In this document: piece after piece, positions 1-7,294 of the stretch
Numbering within the stretch: position 1 is the stretch's first letter
Layout of the letters: the number at the start of each line of letters is the position of its first letter
Source of the DNA: Jiella pacifica
Lineage (GTDB): Bacteria > Pseudomonadota > Alphaproteobacteria > Rhizobiales > Rhizobiaceae
Length of the DNA stretch: 33,804 nucleotides
Assembly: GCF_010500815.1 (NCBI RefSeq)
Contig: NZ_JAAAMG010000035.1
Coordinates: 1 to 33,804, forward strand
Direction: 5' to 3'
Program-made: the position numbers and the translations under genes
The notes under the pieces: generated by a model
Database searches by the model: none
What the model saw: only the letters and a program-made list of their open reading frames with translations
What the model was told of the DNA's origin: nothing

Positions 1-1288
1 TGGCGCCGGTCGCGGTGACTTGGGCGGAGATGTCGAGGTCGGAGCGCACCGCGATCGCCACGCGGCGCTGGCCCCGCGCGTCGTGGAATTTCCGAAGCTC
101 CACGATCGAGCCCGGCGCGCTGTCGCCGGCCGCGTCGAGGTCGGGCAGCTTGACGTGGTGGGTGCGGCCGTCGATCCCGTCGATGACGGCGAAGGCGGTG
201 CCCTTCAGCTCGTCATCGAGGCCGCGAGCAACCAGGCGGCCGATCACCGGATCGTTGTGTCTCTCGGATGCGAGCACATAGCTCGCCGCACCGCGCTCGA
301 TGCCGCACTCGGTCAGGCCATGATGGATGCGCTTGATGATGTCGCCGCGCTCGCCAAGCTCGCGCAGCGTCGCCTCGGCCTTGTCAGAGATGGCCCACTG
401 CCCTGGCCCGATCTCGTTTGCGAGCCCGAGCCCTTCGAGCTTGCGCAGCCGCCCGACCTTCAGCACATGGAATTCGTCGGGCTGCCAGTCGGCGCGCGGC
501 GCGAGATCGATGAGGCCGGTGCGGTAGGCGTCGCGGGCGAGTTGGCGATCGAGGTTGGTCCAGCGGTCGGCGTCGATCTGACGTTCCAGCGTCTGCCGGA
601 GCTCTCGATCGGTACACGGCCCCAGCTCCTGGGTGATAAGATCGCGTGCCCGGGCGCGCATGCCCTGCTTTATATAGTCGCGCGAGATGACCAGGTTCTC
701 GCCGTCTTCGCGCACGCCACGGACGATCAGGTGGACATGCGGATGCTCGGTGTTCCAGTGATCGACCGCGATCCATTCGAGCCGCGTGCCGAGATCTTTC
801 TCCATCTGGCCGACCAGCTGGCGGGTGAAGCCCTTGAGGTCGGACATCTCCAGCGCGTCGTCCGGCGAGACGATGAAGCGGAAATGGTGGCGGTCATCCT
901 CGGACCGCTCCGCGAAATCCTTGGCGTCGACGTCATCGCCGTCCGGACCGAACATGCGGGCCTTCTCGCCGTCACGGGTGACGCCGTCGCGGCGCAGATA
1001 ATCGAGATGCGTTGAGAGAGGCGCGGACCGCCCGCCTTGACGGACGACGCGGGCCTTGATGACCGCGCCACGCGAGCGCGCGGTGATGAGGCGGTTCGCC
1101 TGGATCGAGGCGCCCTGGCCTCGCCCGAACCGGGACCGCGCGCCGGACCCGATCTTCCCTTGCCGGGAGACGCTGCCACCGGCGCGCTGGGCCGCGGCCA
1201 CCGCCTGGGCGATGAAGGGCCGCGCCCGTTGCGCGCTGGTCGAGCGGATGCGGCCTGGCCGGATGCGGAGTTCGTTGTCGTCGGTCAT
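1..1288 (-). CDS. Relaxase/mobilization nuclease, DUF3363 type (C-terminal part off the left edge)
   Basis: This is a DNA-nicking relaxase of the VirD2/TraI-like superfamily carried by alphaproteobacterial ICEs and plasmids. It would cut one strand at oriT and stay covalently bound to the 5' end. The minus frame is open from ATG 1288 to the window edge (about 429 codons) with no stop, so the gene is incomplete here. The start reads MTDDNELRIRPGRIRS, followed by a basic region. The metal-binding three-histidine motif is visible as HWNTEHPHVHLIVRG at about residues 176-190, on the pattern H-x(5)-H-x-H. The C-terminal half resembles the DUF3363 region. It is the last gene of the minus-strand transfer cluster, and the 244-bp gap upstream holds a nic-like sequence. 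The catalytic Tyr was not assigned. Confidence 0.88.
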   Translation of the reverse strand, partial: MTDDNELRIRPGRIRSTSAQRARPFIAQAVAAAQRAGGSVSRQGKIGSGARSRFGRGQGASIQANRLITARSRGAVIKARVVRQGGRSAPLSTHLDYLRRDGVTRDGEKARMFGPDGDDVDAKDFAERSEDDRHHFRFIVSPDDALEMSDLKGFTRQLVGQMEKDLGTRLEWIAVDHWNTEHPHVHLIVRGVREDGENLVISRDYIKQGMRARARDLITQELGPCTDRELRQTLERQIDADRWTNLDRQLARDAYRTGLIDLAPRADWQPDEFHVLKVGRLRKLEGLGLANEIGPGQWAISDKAEATLRELGERGDIIKRIHHGLTECGIERGAASYVLASERHNDPVIGRLVARGLDDELKGTAFAVIDGIDGRTHHVKLPDLDAAGDSAPGSIVELRKFHDARGQRRVAIAVRSDLDISAQVTATGA

Positions 1289-1436
1289 GACTAAGCCTCC
1301 GCACATCGCGTCAACGCTATAATTCGTTTGAGGAATGAGCGTGAGCACAGGCTGCGCCGATCAGGAGCACCTCGCGAAATCGCCCCATAACCCATTAAAA
1401 AGGCACAACCGACTGGAAGCGCACATCGCGGCCCTT

Positions 1437-1446
1437 TATCCTGCCA
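1437..1446 (+). other. Candidate oriT nic site (VirD2/IncP-like)
   Basis: The sequence TATCCTGCCA lies in the 244-bp gap (1289-1532) between the relaxase start and the lytic transglycosylase stop. It matches the core of the IncP and Ti border nic sequences (ATCCTG|C), so cleavage would fall between 1443 and 1444. The right-hand side (transglycosylase, traF, repA) would then enter the recipient first and the relaxase gene last, the usual order for IncP-type systems. No long inverted repeat beside it was recognised. Apart from an 81-codon ORF judged spurious, the gap holds only an A/T-rich stretch near 1310-1330. Confidence 0.5.
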
Positions 1447-1532
1447 TACCTCCACTGCGTCCTCCCGCGACGCTGATCCAGACGCAATCCGTAACCGCCG
1501 GCTCGCTGGGCTGCGCCGGAGCACGATCAGCG

Positions 1533-2372
1533 TCATGGCTGCTTGTCTGCGGAGGCGATCGGAACGAACAGTCCGTCCGACGCTGGCTTCACGGGAGAGA
1601 ACTGGCGCCGCAAAGGCACTGCCGCGGCTGCACCGGTTTGCCCGGCGGCGTGCCGTGGCGCAGCAGCCGGCGCGGTGTCGTAACGCCGAATGAACAACGG
1701 CGACTGCGTCCAGTCGACGGGCGCGATGGCGCCCTCGGCGAACGAGTCGGCCGCCTCACTGCCGATCATCGGAGCGAGCTCGGCGACGTATGCCCGTGTT
1801 TCGTCCGGCAGCGGACGGCTAAGGAGAAGGTTCTCCTCGTAGCGCTGCGGCCCCGCATTGTAGGCGGCAAGGAAGCCCGGCGAGCCGTAGCGATCGAGCA
1901 TCGCGTGCAGATAAGCGGTTCCTGCGAGGATGTTGTCGTGCGGGTCGAATGGGTCTGATCCCAATGCCAATCGGGTGCGCATCTCCTGCCAGGTGCTTGG
2001 CATCACCTGCATCAGTCCCATGGCGCCGGCTGGCGAGACGGCGTGGGCGTTACCGTTGCTTTCGGTGGCGATGACGGCGCGGATCCAATGCAGCGGGATG
2101 GTAAAGCGTCGTGAAGCTTCGGCGATCGCTGCACCGATCGGATCAGTGGGCGTGGCGCGCTCCTGCGGGAACACCTGCGCTCTGCCCATGCTTGGGGAGG
2201 CGATAGCAAGCAACAACCCCGGAAGGAGGAGAAGCGGCCAGCGACCGCTCGTTGACCATCGCCTGCTTTGATTCCGGCCAAGTGGCGCGAGTGTCGTCTT
2301 TGTGCAGGGGAGCGGGCCGAAAGCGCGCCATCCGGCACCGGTCGCAGAGGCGGTGTCCGCGTCCATCACCAT
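1533..2372 (-). CDS. Lytic transglycosylase (SLT domain, VirB1/TrbN-like)
   Basis: This is a peptidoglycan-cleaving transglycosylase that would open the cell wall for the conjugative apparatus. The SLT fold is clear: AVIATESNGNAHAVSPAGAM carries the catalytic Glu at about residue 104, followed by GLMQVMPSTW and the AYNAGP motif. The first 43 residues are polar and precede a hydrophobic stretch at about 44-60 (PLLLLPGLLLAIA), so the true start may lie further in. The upstream ATG at 2372 was kept because GGAGG sits 5 nt before it; ATG 2366 is the alternative. The start overlaps the traF stop, so the two are translationally coupled. The Pro/Ala-rich C-terminus is not conserved in appearance. 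The product has 279 aa. Confidence 0.85.
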   Translation of the reverse strand: MVMDADTASATGAGWRAFGPLPCTKTTLAPLGRNQSRRWSTSGRWPLLLLPGLLLAIASPSMGRAQVFPQERATPTDPIGAAIAEASRRFTIPLHWIRAVIATESNGNAHAVSPAGAMGLMQVMPSTWQEMRTRLALGSDPFDPHDNILAGTAYLHAMLDRYGSPGFLAAYNAGPQRYEENLLLSRPLPDETRAYVAELAPMIGSEAADSFAEGAIAPVDWTQSPLFIRRYDTAPAAAPRHAAGQTGAAAAVPLRRQFSPVKPASDGLFVPIASADKQP

Positions 2373-2911
2373 GCCGGCCTCCGCCATTCGAAACGGCCGT
2401 CACCATCTCCGTCGGTGGCGATGGGAATGGCGCGTCCGATGACGGTGCGCGCCGAAAGTAGCTCAAAATATCGCCCATCGAAGCTGTCTCGGACGCTCGT
2501 GTTCATCAGGAAGACGTTGCCCTCGGCGATGCGGCGGCAGCCCTGCCAGCCCGGCAGCTGGCGACCCGTGCGGTCGCGGCCGAGTGCTTCTCCGACGTTT
2601 TTGCCGTCGAGCGTGATGCTGCGACCGTTGCGGCAGACCAGCTGCCCCGGCAAGCCGAGCACGCGCTTGATCAGCGGCACGCCACGCGGGAGATAGCCGC
2701 GATCCGCCATGTAGCGGGCGAGCGGTTCCGGCGGCATTGCGGCAACGAGATCGCCGGCATCGAGAGTGTCTGCCGGCATGATCCAATACAGCCCGATCGG
2801 CGCGCTGGCCGAAGCATTCCAGAGCAGCTTTATCGTCGTTGGCGCGGCGAGCGAGCTGCCGACGAGCGCCACCGCGACGCAGCTCGCCGCGAGGATGACC
2901 TTGCGCGTCAT
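2366..2911 (-). CDS. traF: TraF-like conjugal transfer peptidase (S26 family)
   Basis: This is a signal-peptidase-like protein. RP4 TraF of this family processes and cyclises the pilin. The 181-aa product begins with a membrane segment (residues 5-23), then SASAPIGLYW (likely nucleophile Ser36) and VPLIKRVLGLPGQLV (likely general base Lys82), then the conserved GRDRTGRQLPGWQGCRRI and the late NTSVRDSFDGRYF block. The start ATG 2911 overlaps the stop of the upstream DUF2840 gene by ATGA, which fixes it well. Its neighbours (DUF2840 upstream, lytic transglycosylase downstream) are those usual for this ICE type. The catalytic residues are inferred from family motifs rather than from an alignment. 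Confidence 0.9.
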   Translation of the reverse strand: MTRKVILAASCVAVALVGSSLAAPTTIKLLWNASASAPIGLYWIMPADTLDAGDLVAAMPPEPLARYMADRGYLPRGVPLIKRVLGLPGQLVCRNGRSITLDGKNVGEALGRDRTGRQLPGWQGCRRIAEGNVFLMNTSVRDSFDGRYFELLSARTVIGRAIPIATDGDGDGRFEWRRPAW

Positions 2912-3471
2912 GGCGTCGGCTCTCCCGACCGATCGGCATGCACGTGTCCGCCGTCTTGCCGATCGCCGGCAATTCTCTGGCGTAGCTGCCAGGCGGCGTG
3001 CTGTTCGCGCGTGTAGGCGCGGGGCTCGTGGCCGGCGGTGATGCGGTTGTGGACGTGGCGCCAGTAGTCCGCAGAGATCATGCATGGGTCGATGCTGAGA
3101 GCCTCAACGGCATCGATCGCCCGCAGCACCCGTTCGACCTTTGGCCAGCCGGCGATCTTGAGCAGGATCTCGCCGCCGGGGCGCACGAAGGGCAGCGTCT
3201 GATAGGGTTTGCCAGGCGCAACTGCGCGCACGATGTCGATCCGCGAGATCACCGTGCCATAATCGTTCGCCGCCCAGCGGACGAAGGCGAAGACGGTGCC
3301 GGGAGAGAAGAACAGCAGGCGCCGTCGGCGATCAAGCCGCTGCTCGCTGGCCTTGCGGCCGAAGCGGATCCAGAACTCGATCTTCTTCTCGATCCATGTG
3401 AGCTCGACGCAGATCAGGTCGTCGGTCGGCCGCGTTCGCTGACATCTTTCGACAGATGGATCGCGCTTCAT
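2908..3471 (-). CDS. DUF2840 domain protein of the ICE transfer module
   Basis: This is a 187-aa soluble protein of the DUF2840 family, recurrent beside traF and repA in alphaproteobacterial ICEs; its function is unknown. Recognisable blocks are TWIEKKIEFWIRFGRKASEQRLD, FFSPGTVFAFVRWAANDYGT and IDIVRAV.PG..YQTLPFVRPGG.ILLKI. The C-terminus is Arg/His-rich and polar. ATG 3471 was chosen because GGAGG lies 6 nt upstream and family similarity begins soon after. A longer frame to 3588 adds low-complexity Pro/Arg sequence without a ribosome site. It overlaps traF by 4 nt. In comparable modules a parA gene usually precedes it; here it is preceded by the putative origin region instead. Confidence 0.8.
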   Translation of the reverse strand: MKRDPSVERCQRTRPTDDLICVELTWIEKKIEFWIRFGRKASEQRLDRRRRLLFFSPGTVFAFVRWAANDYGTVISRIDIVRAVAPGKPYQTLPFVRPGGEILLKIAGWPKVERVLRAIDAVEALSIDPCMISADYWRHVHNRITAGHEPRAYTREQHAAWQLRQRIAGDRQDGGHVHADRSGEPTP

Positions 3472-3810
3472 CGGGCGCCTCCATTGTCGCAGTTCCACAC
3501 GCTCGCTGGCGGACGCCGGCGAATGGCGCCATAGTGGATGAGGAGATGGCGGCGGACCGGGGGCTGGCTGGACGAGGCGTTGGGGCAACGACGTGTCGGT
3601 GCTCCGCTGCGCACGTCGTTTCCCGGCCCCGCCGAATGTGTCAGCTCGCCATTGGGCGGGCGTTGGTCGCTCCTGTCGCGACCATTTGTTCCTTCCTCCT
3701 GGAAACTCTCATTGCAGCCGCTTTGGCCGCCGCACTCGGCTCCATGGCCAAGCCCAACTCGCCCGTTTCTGAGCCCTTGCGGCGGTCTGTCGAGGGTGCC
3801 TCCGCCGGCC

Positions 3811-3828
3811 TTGTCCACCGGTGGGCAA
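3811..3828. repeat. 18-bp near-perfect palindrome in the repA-DUF2840 gap
   Basis: TTGTCCACC is followed directly by GGTGGGCAA, an inverted repeat of 9+9 with one mismatch and no spacer. It lies 97 bp from the first iteron-like repeat, in the 523-bp gap without a convincing gene. It could be a dimeric-regulator operator or part of the replication origin. Confidence 0.5.
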
Positions 3829-3847
3829 ATCGCGGGGTCCGTTAGAA

Positions 3848-3864
3848 AGATTCCGAAGGAATCT
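3848..3864. repeat. 7-bp inverted repeat (AGATTCC-GAA-GGAATCT)
   Basis: This is a perfect 7-bp stem with a 3-nt loop in the locally A/T-rich stretch 3841-3885, between the 18-bp palindrome and the iterons. A low-melting stretch next to iterons is typical of an origin unwinding element; the role here is inferred from position. Confidence 0.45.
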
Positions 3865-3924
3865 ACGTTAGTAAAGTTACGGGCACCGCAAGCGGCTGAT
3901 CGCGCTTGGGAAACGGGCGATTTT

Positions 3925-3988
3925 GGTCCCCGATAGCACGAGGATCCGGTCCCCGATAGCACGACGCGTAGGGTCCCTGATTGCACGA
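3925..3988 (-). repeat. Three iteron-like direct repeats (candidate oriV)
   Basis: Three 17-bp units start at 3925, 3948 and 3972 (spacing 23 and 24 bp). On the minus strand they read TCGTGCTATCGGGGACC twice and TCGTGCAATCAGGGACC once. They lie 6-70 bp beyond the repA stop codon. Direct repeats at about one helical-turn multiple beside a replication initiator gene are the classical iteron layout, so RepA is the expected ligand. A DnaA-like box (4002-4010) is adjacent. Confidence 0.65.
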
Positions 3989-3994
3989 GACGAT

Positions 3995-4876
3995 TCACAG
4001 CTTATCCCCAGATGCACAGGCGGATGGAGAGCGGGGTAATGGTCCGAACGAGGCTGCATCGATCGGCGCGAAGGACAGCCGGACGGGGGCGTCCTCGATC
4101 TGCTCCAGGGCGAGCCGGTAGCCCGGCAGGCGCTGCCGGCGGACGATCTCGCGCAGGTCGTAGGCGAAGTGCTTCAACGGCGAGAGGCTGCCGGACTTGG
4201 CGTGGAGATGCTGGAGATCGAAGCTCCAGCCGAACGTCTGCCGGCCGCCATGCTTGCGCACGAGGCGATAGAGCCAGCGCTCCAGCCCGCCCGTCAGCGC
4301 GAAGTATGCCCGGTCGATGGTGAGGACGAGCGCATCGTCGAGAACGGCGGCGTAGAACCAGTCCGGCAGGATCAGCTCCAGGCCGAGCGGGCGGCCGTGG
4401 ACGTCCGCCTTCTCCTTCCATTCGTTGATCCAGGAGAAGCGGTGCATCCGCCGCTCGACGGTTTGTCGGATGGAAGTCGCAACCGTCGTCGATTGCAGCC
4501 GATCAAGCGCCGCCTTGAGGCGGGCATAGTCGCGCAACGACACGCCGCGGCCGGCGAAGGTGAGGATGTCATAGGGCGTCGTGGCCATCAGCCGTGATGG
4601 GCGCAGTCCCGCATCGCGGGCGCCGACGATCTGCGAGGCGGCCCAGATCAGCACGTCGGCATCCCAGATGGTGGCCATCCCGTGCTCCGGCACGGCCTCG
4701 ACACGGATGACGATGGTGCCGGCGCGATAGTCAATCGGCGCGAGACGCTTCGATTTGGCCAGCGAGAAGAACGGATAAGCCATGAGGTCCTGGGCGTCGC
4801 GTGGAGCAAGATCGCCGGGCAGCGCCCGAAAGAGATCGAGCTGCTCGCGCTCGGCCTTGTGGATGTGCGCCGGCAT
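3995..4876 (-). CDS. repA: Replication initiator protein A (RPA family)
   Basis: This is a 293-aa plasmid/ICE replication initiator expected to bind iterons and recruit the host replisome. The family pattern is clear: RDAQDLMAYPFFSLAKSKR near residue 26, TIWDADVLIWAASQI at about 69, TPYDILTFAGRG at about 100, RRMHRFSWINEW at about 142, and ERWLYRLVRKHGGRQ at about 200. The length is normal for the family. Its start overlaps the upstream HTH gene stop (TGATG), which supports ATG 4876. The three iteron-like repeats follow its stop codon directly, suggesting that RepA acts in cis at this site. An ICE with its own RepA may replicate as a circle after excision. Confidence 0.92.
   Translation of the reverse strand: MPAHIHKAEREQLDLFRALPGDLAPRDAQDLMAYPFFSLAKSKRLAPIDYRAGTIVIRVEAVPEHGMATIWDADVLIWAASQIVGARDAGLRPSRLMATTPYDILTFAGRGVSLRDYARLKAALDRLQSTTVATSIRQTVERRMHRFSWINEWKEKADVHGRPLGLELILPDWFYAAVLDDALVLTIDRAYFALTGGLERWLYRLVRKHGGRQTFGWSFDLQHLHAKSGSLSPLKHFAYDLREIVRRQRLPGYRLALEQIEDAPVRLSFAPIDAASFGPLPRSPSACASGDKL
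4002..4010 (+). promoter_or_regulatory. DnaA-box-like 9-mer
   Basis: TTATCCCCA differs at one position from the consensus TTATCCACA. It sits inside the last codons of repA, 14 bp from the nearest iteron. A single 9-mer is weak by itself; its position gives it some weight. Confidence 0.35.
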
Positions 4877-5160
4877 CAGCGGGCGTCGCGGCCGGTGGTG
4901 TGCTGCAGCAAGGGCGAGGCATGCCGCTTGGCGGGCAACAGAGAGCCGCGCGGATCGGAGGTCGAGGTGACGGCACCGCGGTCGGCCCAGGCCTGGAGAT
5001 CGTCGAGGGAATAGACGACTCGGCCGCCGAGCTTGCGGTAGGCGGGGCCGGTGCCATAGGTGCGGTGCTTCTCGAGCGTGCGGCCGGAGAGACCGAGAAA
5101 GCGGGCGGCTTCAGGCGTGCGCAGATAGCGCGGCGGCAGGCCGGGGATGGTGGGCGTCAT
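4876..5160 (-). CDS. Helix-turn-helix protein, MerR/excisionase-like
   Basis: This is a 94-aa DNA-binding protein. Residues 12-62 form a winged HTH of the excisionase/MerR type: YLRTPEAARFLGLSGRTLEKH, then GPAYRKLGGRVVYSLDDLQAW. The tail (SDPRGSLLPAKRH and following) is short and polar. ATG 5160 was preferred to the longer frame (to 5286), whose added residues look non-coding. It is translationally coupled to repA (TGATG), the standard arrangement in these elements, so it probably regulates repA expression or acts in excision. Which of the two cannot be told from sequence alone. Confidence 0.8.
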   Translation of the reverse strand: MTPTIPGLPPRYLRTPEAARFLGLSGRTLEKHRTYGTGPAYRKLGGRVVYSLDDLQAWADRGAVTSTSDPRGSLLPAKRHASPLLQHTTGRDAR

Positions 5161-5291
5161 GATCGGGCCTTCGAGAGTTGAATGAGGCCGCCGGCGATCG
5201 GCGGCGAACGAAGGCCACGGTGGCGGAGAAGCGCCGCGCAGAGGGAGGGCGAAGAGGGAGAGCACGGAATCGCCCCCGCGCGGCAAAAGGG

Positions 5292-6063
5292 TCAGTCGCG
5301 GCGGCGATGACGGAAGAGATCGCGGTAGCCGCCGCCAACCAGGCGGATGCCTTCACGCACGAGCCGCTTGGTCTTGTCGCGCAGAGACGAGGTCTTCCAA
5401 ACCTCATCGGCAAGGCGCCCGGCGCCGAAGAGGGCTGCTGCGATCTCGCGGTGGCTGGCGCTGCAGCTTCGCCCGTCAAAAGCCTGCAGGGCCTGGCGGA
5501 TGGTGTGGCGGCGCTGCGGTGTCAGCCGGTCGTCGGGTGGAATGCGGCGACCGGTGAGCACATGCCGATAGCGCTCCAGCGCGCGCAGTCGCTCGGGCAG
5601 ATCGGGGTCCAAGGGCACGAGCGCGGCGGGCGCGCCATCGGCTGCAACGCCGGGAAGAACGAAGGCATGGAGGGAGGAGAGGCCGGCGCCGAAGGCGAGG
5701 TCGAGGCCATCCGCGCCGGCTGGAGCGGCGCCGGCGTCAGGCGGCGGAGCGATTTCGCCGGCAGCAGGGGCCAGCACCGGCTTCTGCGTCAGCAGCACCG
5801 TCGCCGGATCGACCTCCGCCGTCCAGAAGACGGTCGCATCGTTCGCCCTCAGCTCCGGTACTGTCGGGAAATCGGATCCCCCAGCGCAGCCGCATCAGGC
5901 GCGCCAGATGCGCGGCGTTGCGCGCATCGTCCTGCACCTCGGCGAAGTCGCGCTGATAGTCCGGGTTTCGGCGCAGGCATTCCCAAGCGAGATCCGATCC
6001 GGCGAGATCGCCGAGATAGTCATAATCGGACGAAGACCGCCATCGCGATGCATCGGGCACCAT
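5292..6063 (-). pseudogene. DUF6499-DUF2285 gene split by a frameshift
   Basis: Two minus-strand frames together make one recognisable protein. From ATG 6063 (GGAGG 6 nt upstream) the N-terminal part reads SSDYDYLGDLAGSDLAWECLRRNPDYQRDF and continues to RWGIRFP, after which this frame becomes nonsense and ends at 5737. The adjacent frame then carries TVPELRANDATVFWTAEVD and a C-terminal DUF2285 domain (RHTIRQALQAFDG..C.ASHREIAAALFG, then KRLVREGIRLVGGGYRDLF) to 5292. The switch lies at about 5865-5882, next to a run of five G on the coding strand. The cause may be a true mutation, a base-calling error in the homopolymer, or less likely programmed slippage. If intact, the protein would be a typical small ICE regulator-like protein of unknown function. 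Confidence 0.7.
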
Positions 6064-6185
6064 GGCATCCTCCTTGCCGCAAAACGCGCGGCTGCTGATG
6101 CCATCAAAGATTCCCCGCTGCGATTGTGCTTGGGAAGTCCGCCTGGCGGCATCACCTGATGCGGCGCCAGCATCACGGGGTGCAG

Positions 6186-6449
6186 TCAGTGCTGCTCTTC
6201 GCGGGCGAGAAAGCGATAGCCGGTTGCGCTCATCCATCGCGCGCGGGCGAGATGGGCCTCGTAGACGCGCTTTGCACGCTCCGGCTCTTGTGCCGCGTCC
6301 AGACCGAACAGCACGGCGGCCACCTCCTGCCAGACGGCGCCGTCGGCCGCCGCGTCGAGAAGCCGCAGGTAGAGTTTTACGTGCTCTCGGTCGTAATCGG
6401 TCAGCCCGTCGCTCTCGGGCGGCGCATCACGCAATGGCGAAGTGATCAT
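6186..6449 (-). CDS. Small DUF2285-like ICE protein
   Basis: This 87-aa protein contains YDREHVKLYLRLLDAAADGAVWQEVAAVLFGLD followed by RAKRVYEAHLARARWMSATGYRFLA, resembling the C-terminal DUF2285 helix-turn-helix-like region of the neighbouring split gene in short form. Such pairs recur between repA and DUF736 in alphaproteobacterial ICEs; function is unknown. ATG 6449 has GAGGG 7 nt upstream. The 122 bp to the next gene contain a short hairpin (TGATGC/GCATCA at 6157-6175). Confidence 0.7.
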   Translation of the reverse strand: MITSPLRDAPPESDGLTDYDREHVKLYLRLLDAAADGAVWQEVAAVLFGLDAAQEPERAKRVYEAHLARARWMSATGYRFLAREEQH

Positions 6450-6574
6450 GGCGGCCCTCGCAGAGGCTCCAGCGTCGGCGGTGCGATATCACGGCGGCCG
6501 ATTACGGGAAACAGATCGGTCTCAGCATTGGGCGGTTCTCCGCCATTCCGGCGTGCCTCGCTCTTTTTGTAGAG

Positions 6575-6596
6575 AATACTCCGTGGTGAAATACTC
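6575..6596. promoter_or_regulatory. Direct repeat AATACTC x2, candidate operator of the XRE regulator
   Basis: AATACTC occurs at 6575-6581 and again at 6590-6596, 15 bp apart, 24 bp before the start of the XRE gene and within the gap to the divergent DUF2285-like gene. Half-sites of this kind in front of small XRE genes commonly mediate autoregulation. Assignment is by position only. Confidence 0.45.
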
Positions 6597-6619
6597 GACA
6601 AGTCGGCGCCATCCCGATC

Positions 6620-6856
6620 ATGGAGATACGGGATGTGTTGGCGCTCAATCTGAGGAGACTGCGGCAGGCCAGAGGGCTGTCGCAGGAAGAACTGGCGCAT
6701 CGTGCCGACATCGACCGCACCTATGTCAGCGCGCTCGAGCGCAGCGTGTATTCCGCCGGTATAGACGTCGTCGACCGGCTTGCCCGCGTGCTTGGCGTGG
6801 AGGCCTCCGACCTGCTGCGGCATCCGTCGGCGGATCACCTCAAGGATCGCGGGTAG
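6620..6856 (+). CDS. XRE-family transcriptional regulator
   Basis: This 78-aa protein consists of little more than a Cro/C1-type HTH domain: LNLRRLRQARGLSQEELAHRADIDRTYVSALER (residues 10-42), then VDRLARVLGVEASDLL. It is the only plus-strand gene of the mobile module and diverges from the DUF2285-like gene. Proteins of this size act as control proteins of ICE excision/transfer or of restriction systems; no restriction enzyme gene is nearby, so an ICE regulator is more likely. A direct repeat just upstream is a plausible operator. Confidence 0.88.
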   Translation: MEIRDVLALNLRRLRQARGLSQEELAHRADIDRTYVSALERSVYSAGIDVVDRLARVLGVEASDLLRHPSADHLKDRG

Positions 6857-6927
6857 CGGGTAGCCGGTTGGTAACGAGGGCTTCCGAGTGTCGTCACTGG
6901 TCTCTGGCAGGGGTCCGCAAAAAGCGG

Positions 6928-6957
6928 CTCCCTGGCCAGCCGGAGCCGACCAGGGAG
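6928..6957. terminator. Hairpin between convergent XRE and DUF736 genes
   Basis: CTCCCTGG (6928-6935) and CCAGGGAG (6950-6957) form a perfect 8-bp stem with a 14-nt loop in the 111-bp gap between two facing genes. There is no clear U tract, so termination efficiency is uncertain. Confidence 0.5.
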
Positions 6958-6967
6958 GCGAGGTCCG

Positions 6968-7294
6968 TCAGTCGCCGGTGCGGCGGCTGGGGCGGGACCA
7001 GATCAGGCTGTAGCCGTTGCCGTCCTCGTCATCGAAGAGGTTGGCGAAGATCGGAGCGGTAAAGCTCGGATCGTCAAGCTTGAGGCCGAGATAGTCGCGG
7101 CCCTCGCTGGAGCGCTTGGACCAAGCGGCTCCGATCTCCACTCGACCCACGTAGACGCGGTGGCTGGGAGCGTTGTCGCTGTTGGTGCGCGCCTCGGGAA
7201 CGATCCGGACGTTCTTGGCGAGGACGGAAAGGGTGACGATTGCGCCGGTGAACTCGTTTTCGCCGGTCTTCTTGAAGGTGCCGATGGTCGCCAT
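6968..7294 (-). CDS. DUF736 family protein
   Basis: This is a 108-aa soluble protein of the DUF736 family, a hallmark of alphaproteobacterial ICEs and plasmids with no established function. It reads [20 protein letters not shown], then [30 protein letters not shown] and [23 protein letters not shown], the usual order. ATG 7294 is preceded by AAGGAG at 7 nt. It faces the XRE gene across a hairpin. About 1 kb upstream is devoid of convincing genes, so its promoter should lie there. Confidence 0.9.
   Translation of the reverse strand: MATIGTFKKTGENEFTGAIVTLSVLAKNVRIVPEARTNSDNAPSHRVYVGRVEIGAAWSKRSSEGRDYLGLKLDDPSFTAPIFANLFDDEDGNGYSLIWSRPSRRTGD

Noticed and set aside
20-1015. 331-codon plus-strand frame
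   Set aside because: Antisense shadow of the relaxase gene, typical of GC-rich DNA.
1291-1536. 81-codon minus-strand ORF starting with an ATGA overlap at the lytic transglycosylase stop
   Set aside because: Basic, low-complexity translation with no family resemblance; it spans the nic-like site, so it is more likely an accident in the oriT gap.
3468-3998. 176-codon minus frame in the repA-DUF2840 gap
   Set aside because: It starts with a non-ATG codon inside the repA end, reads through the iterons and has no recognisable domain; it does not contain ParA motifs.
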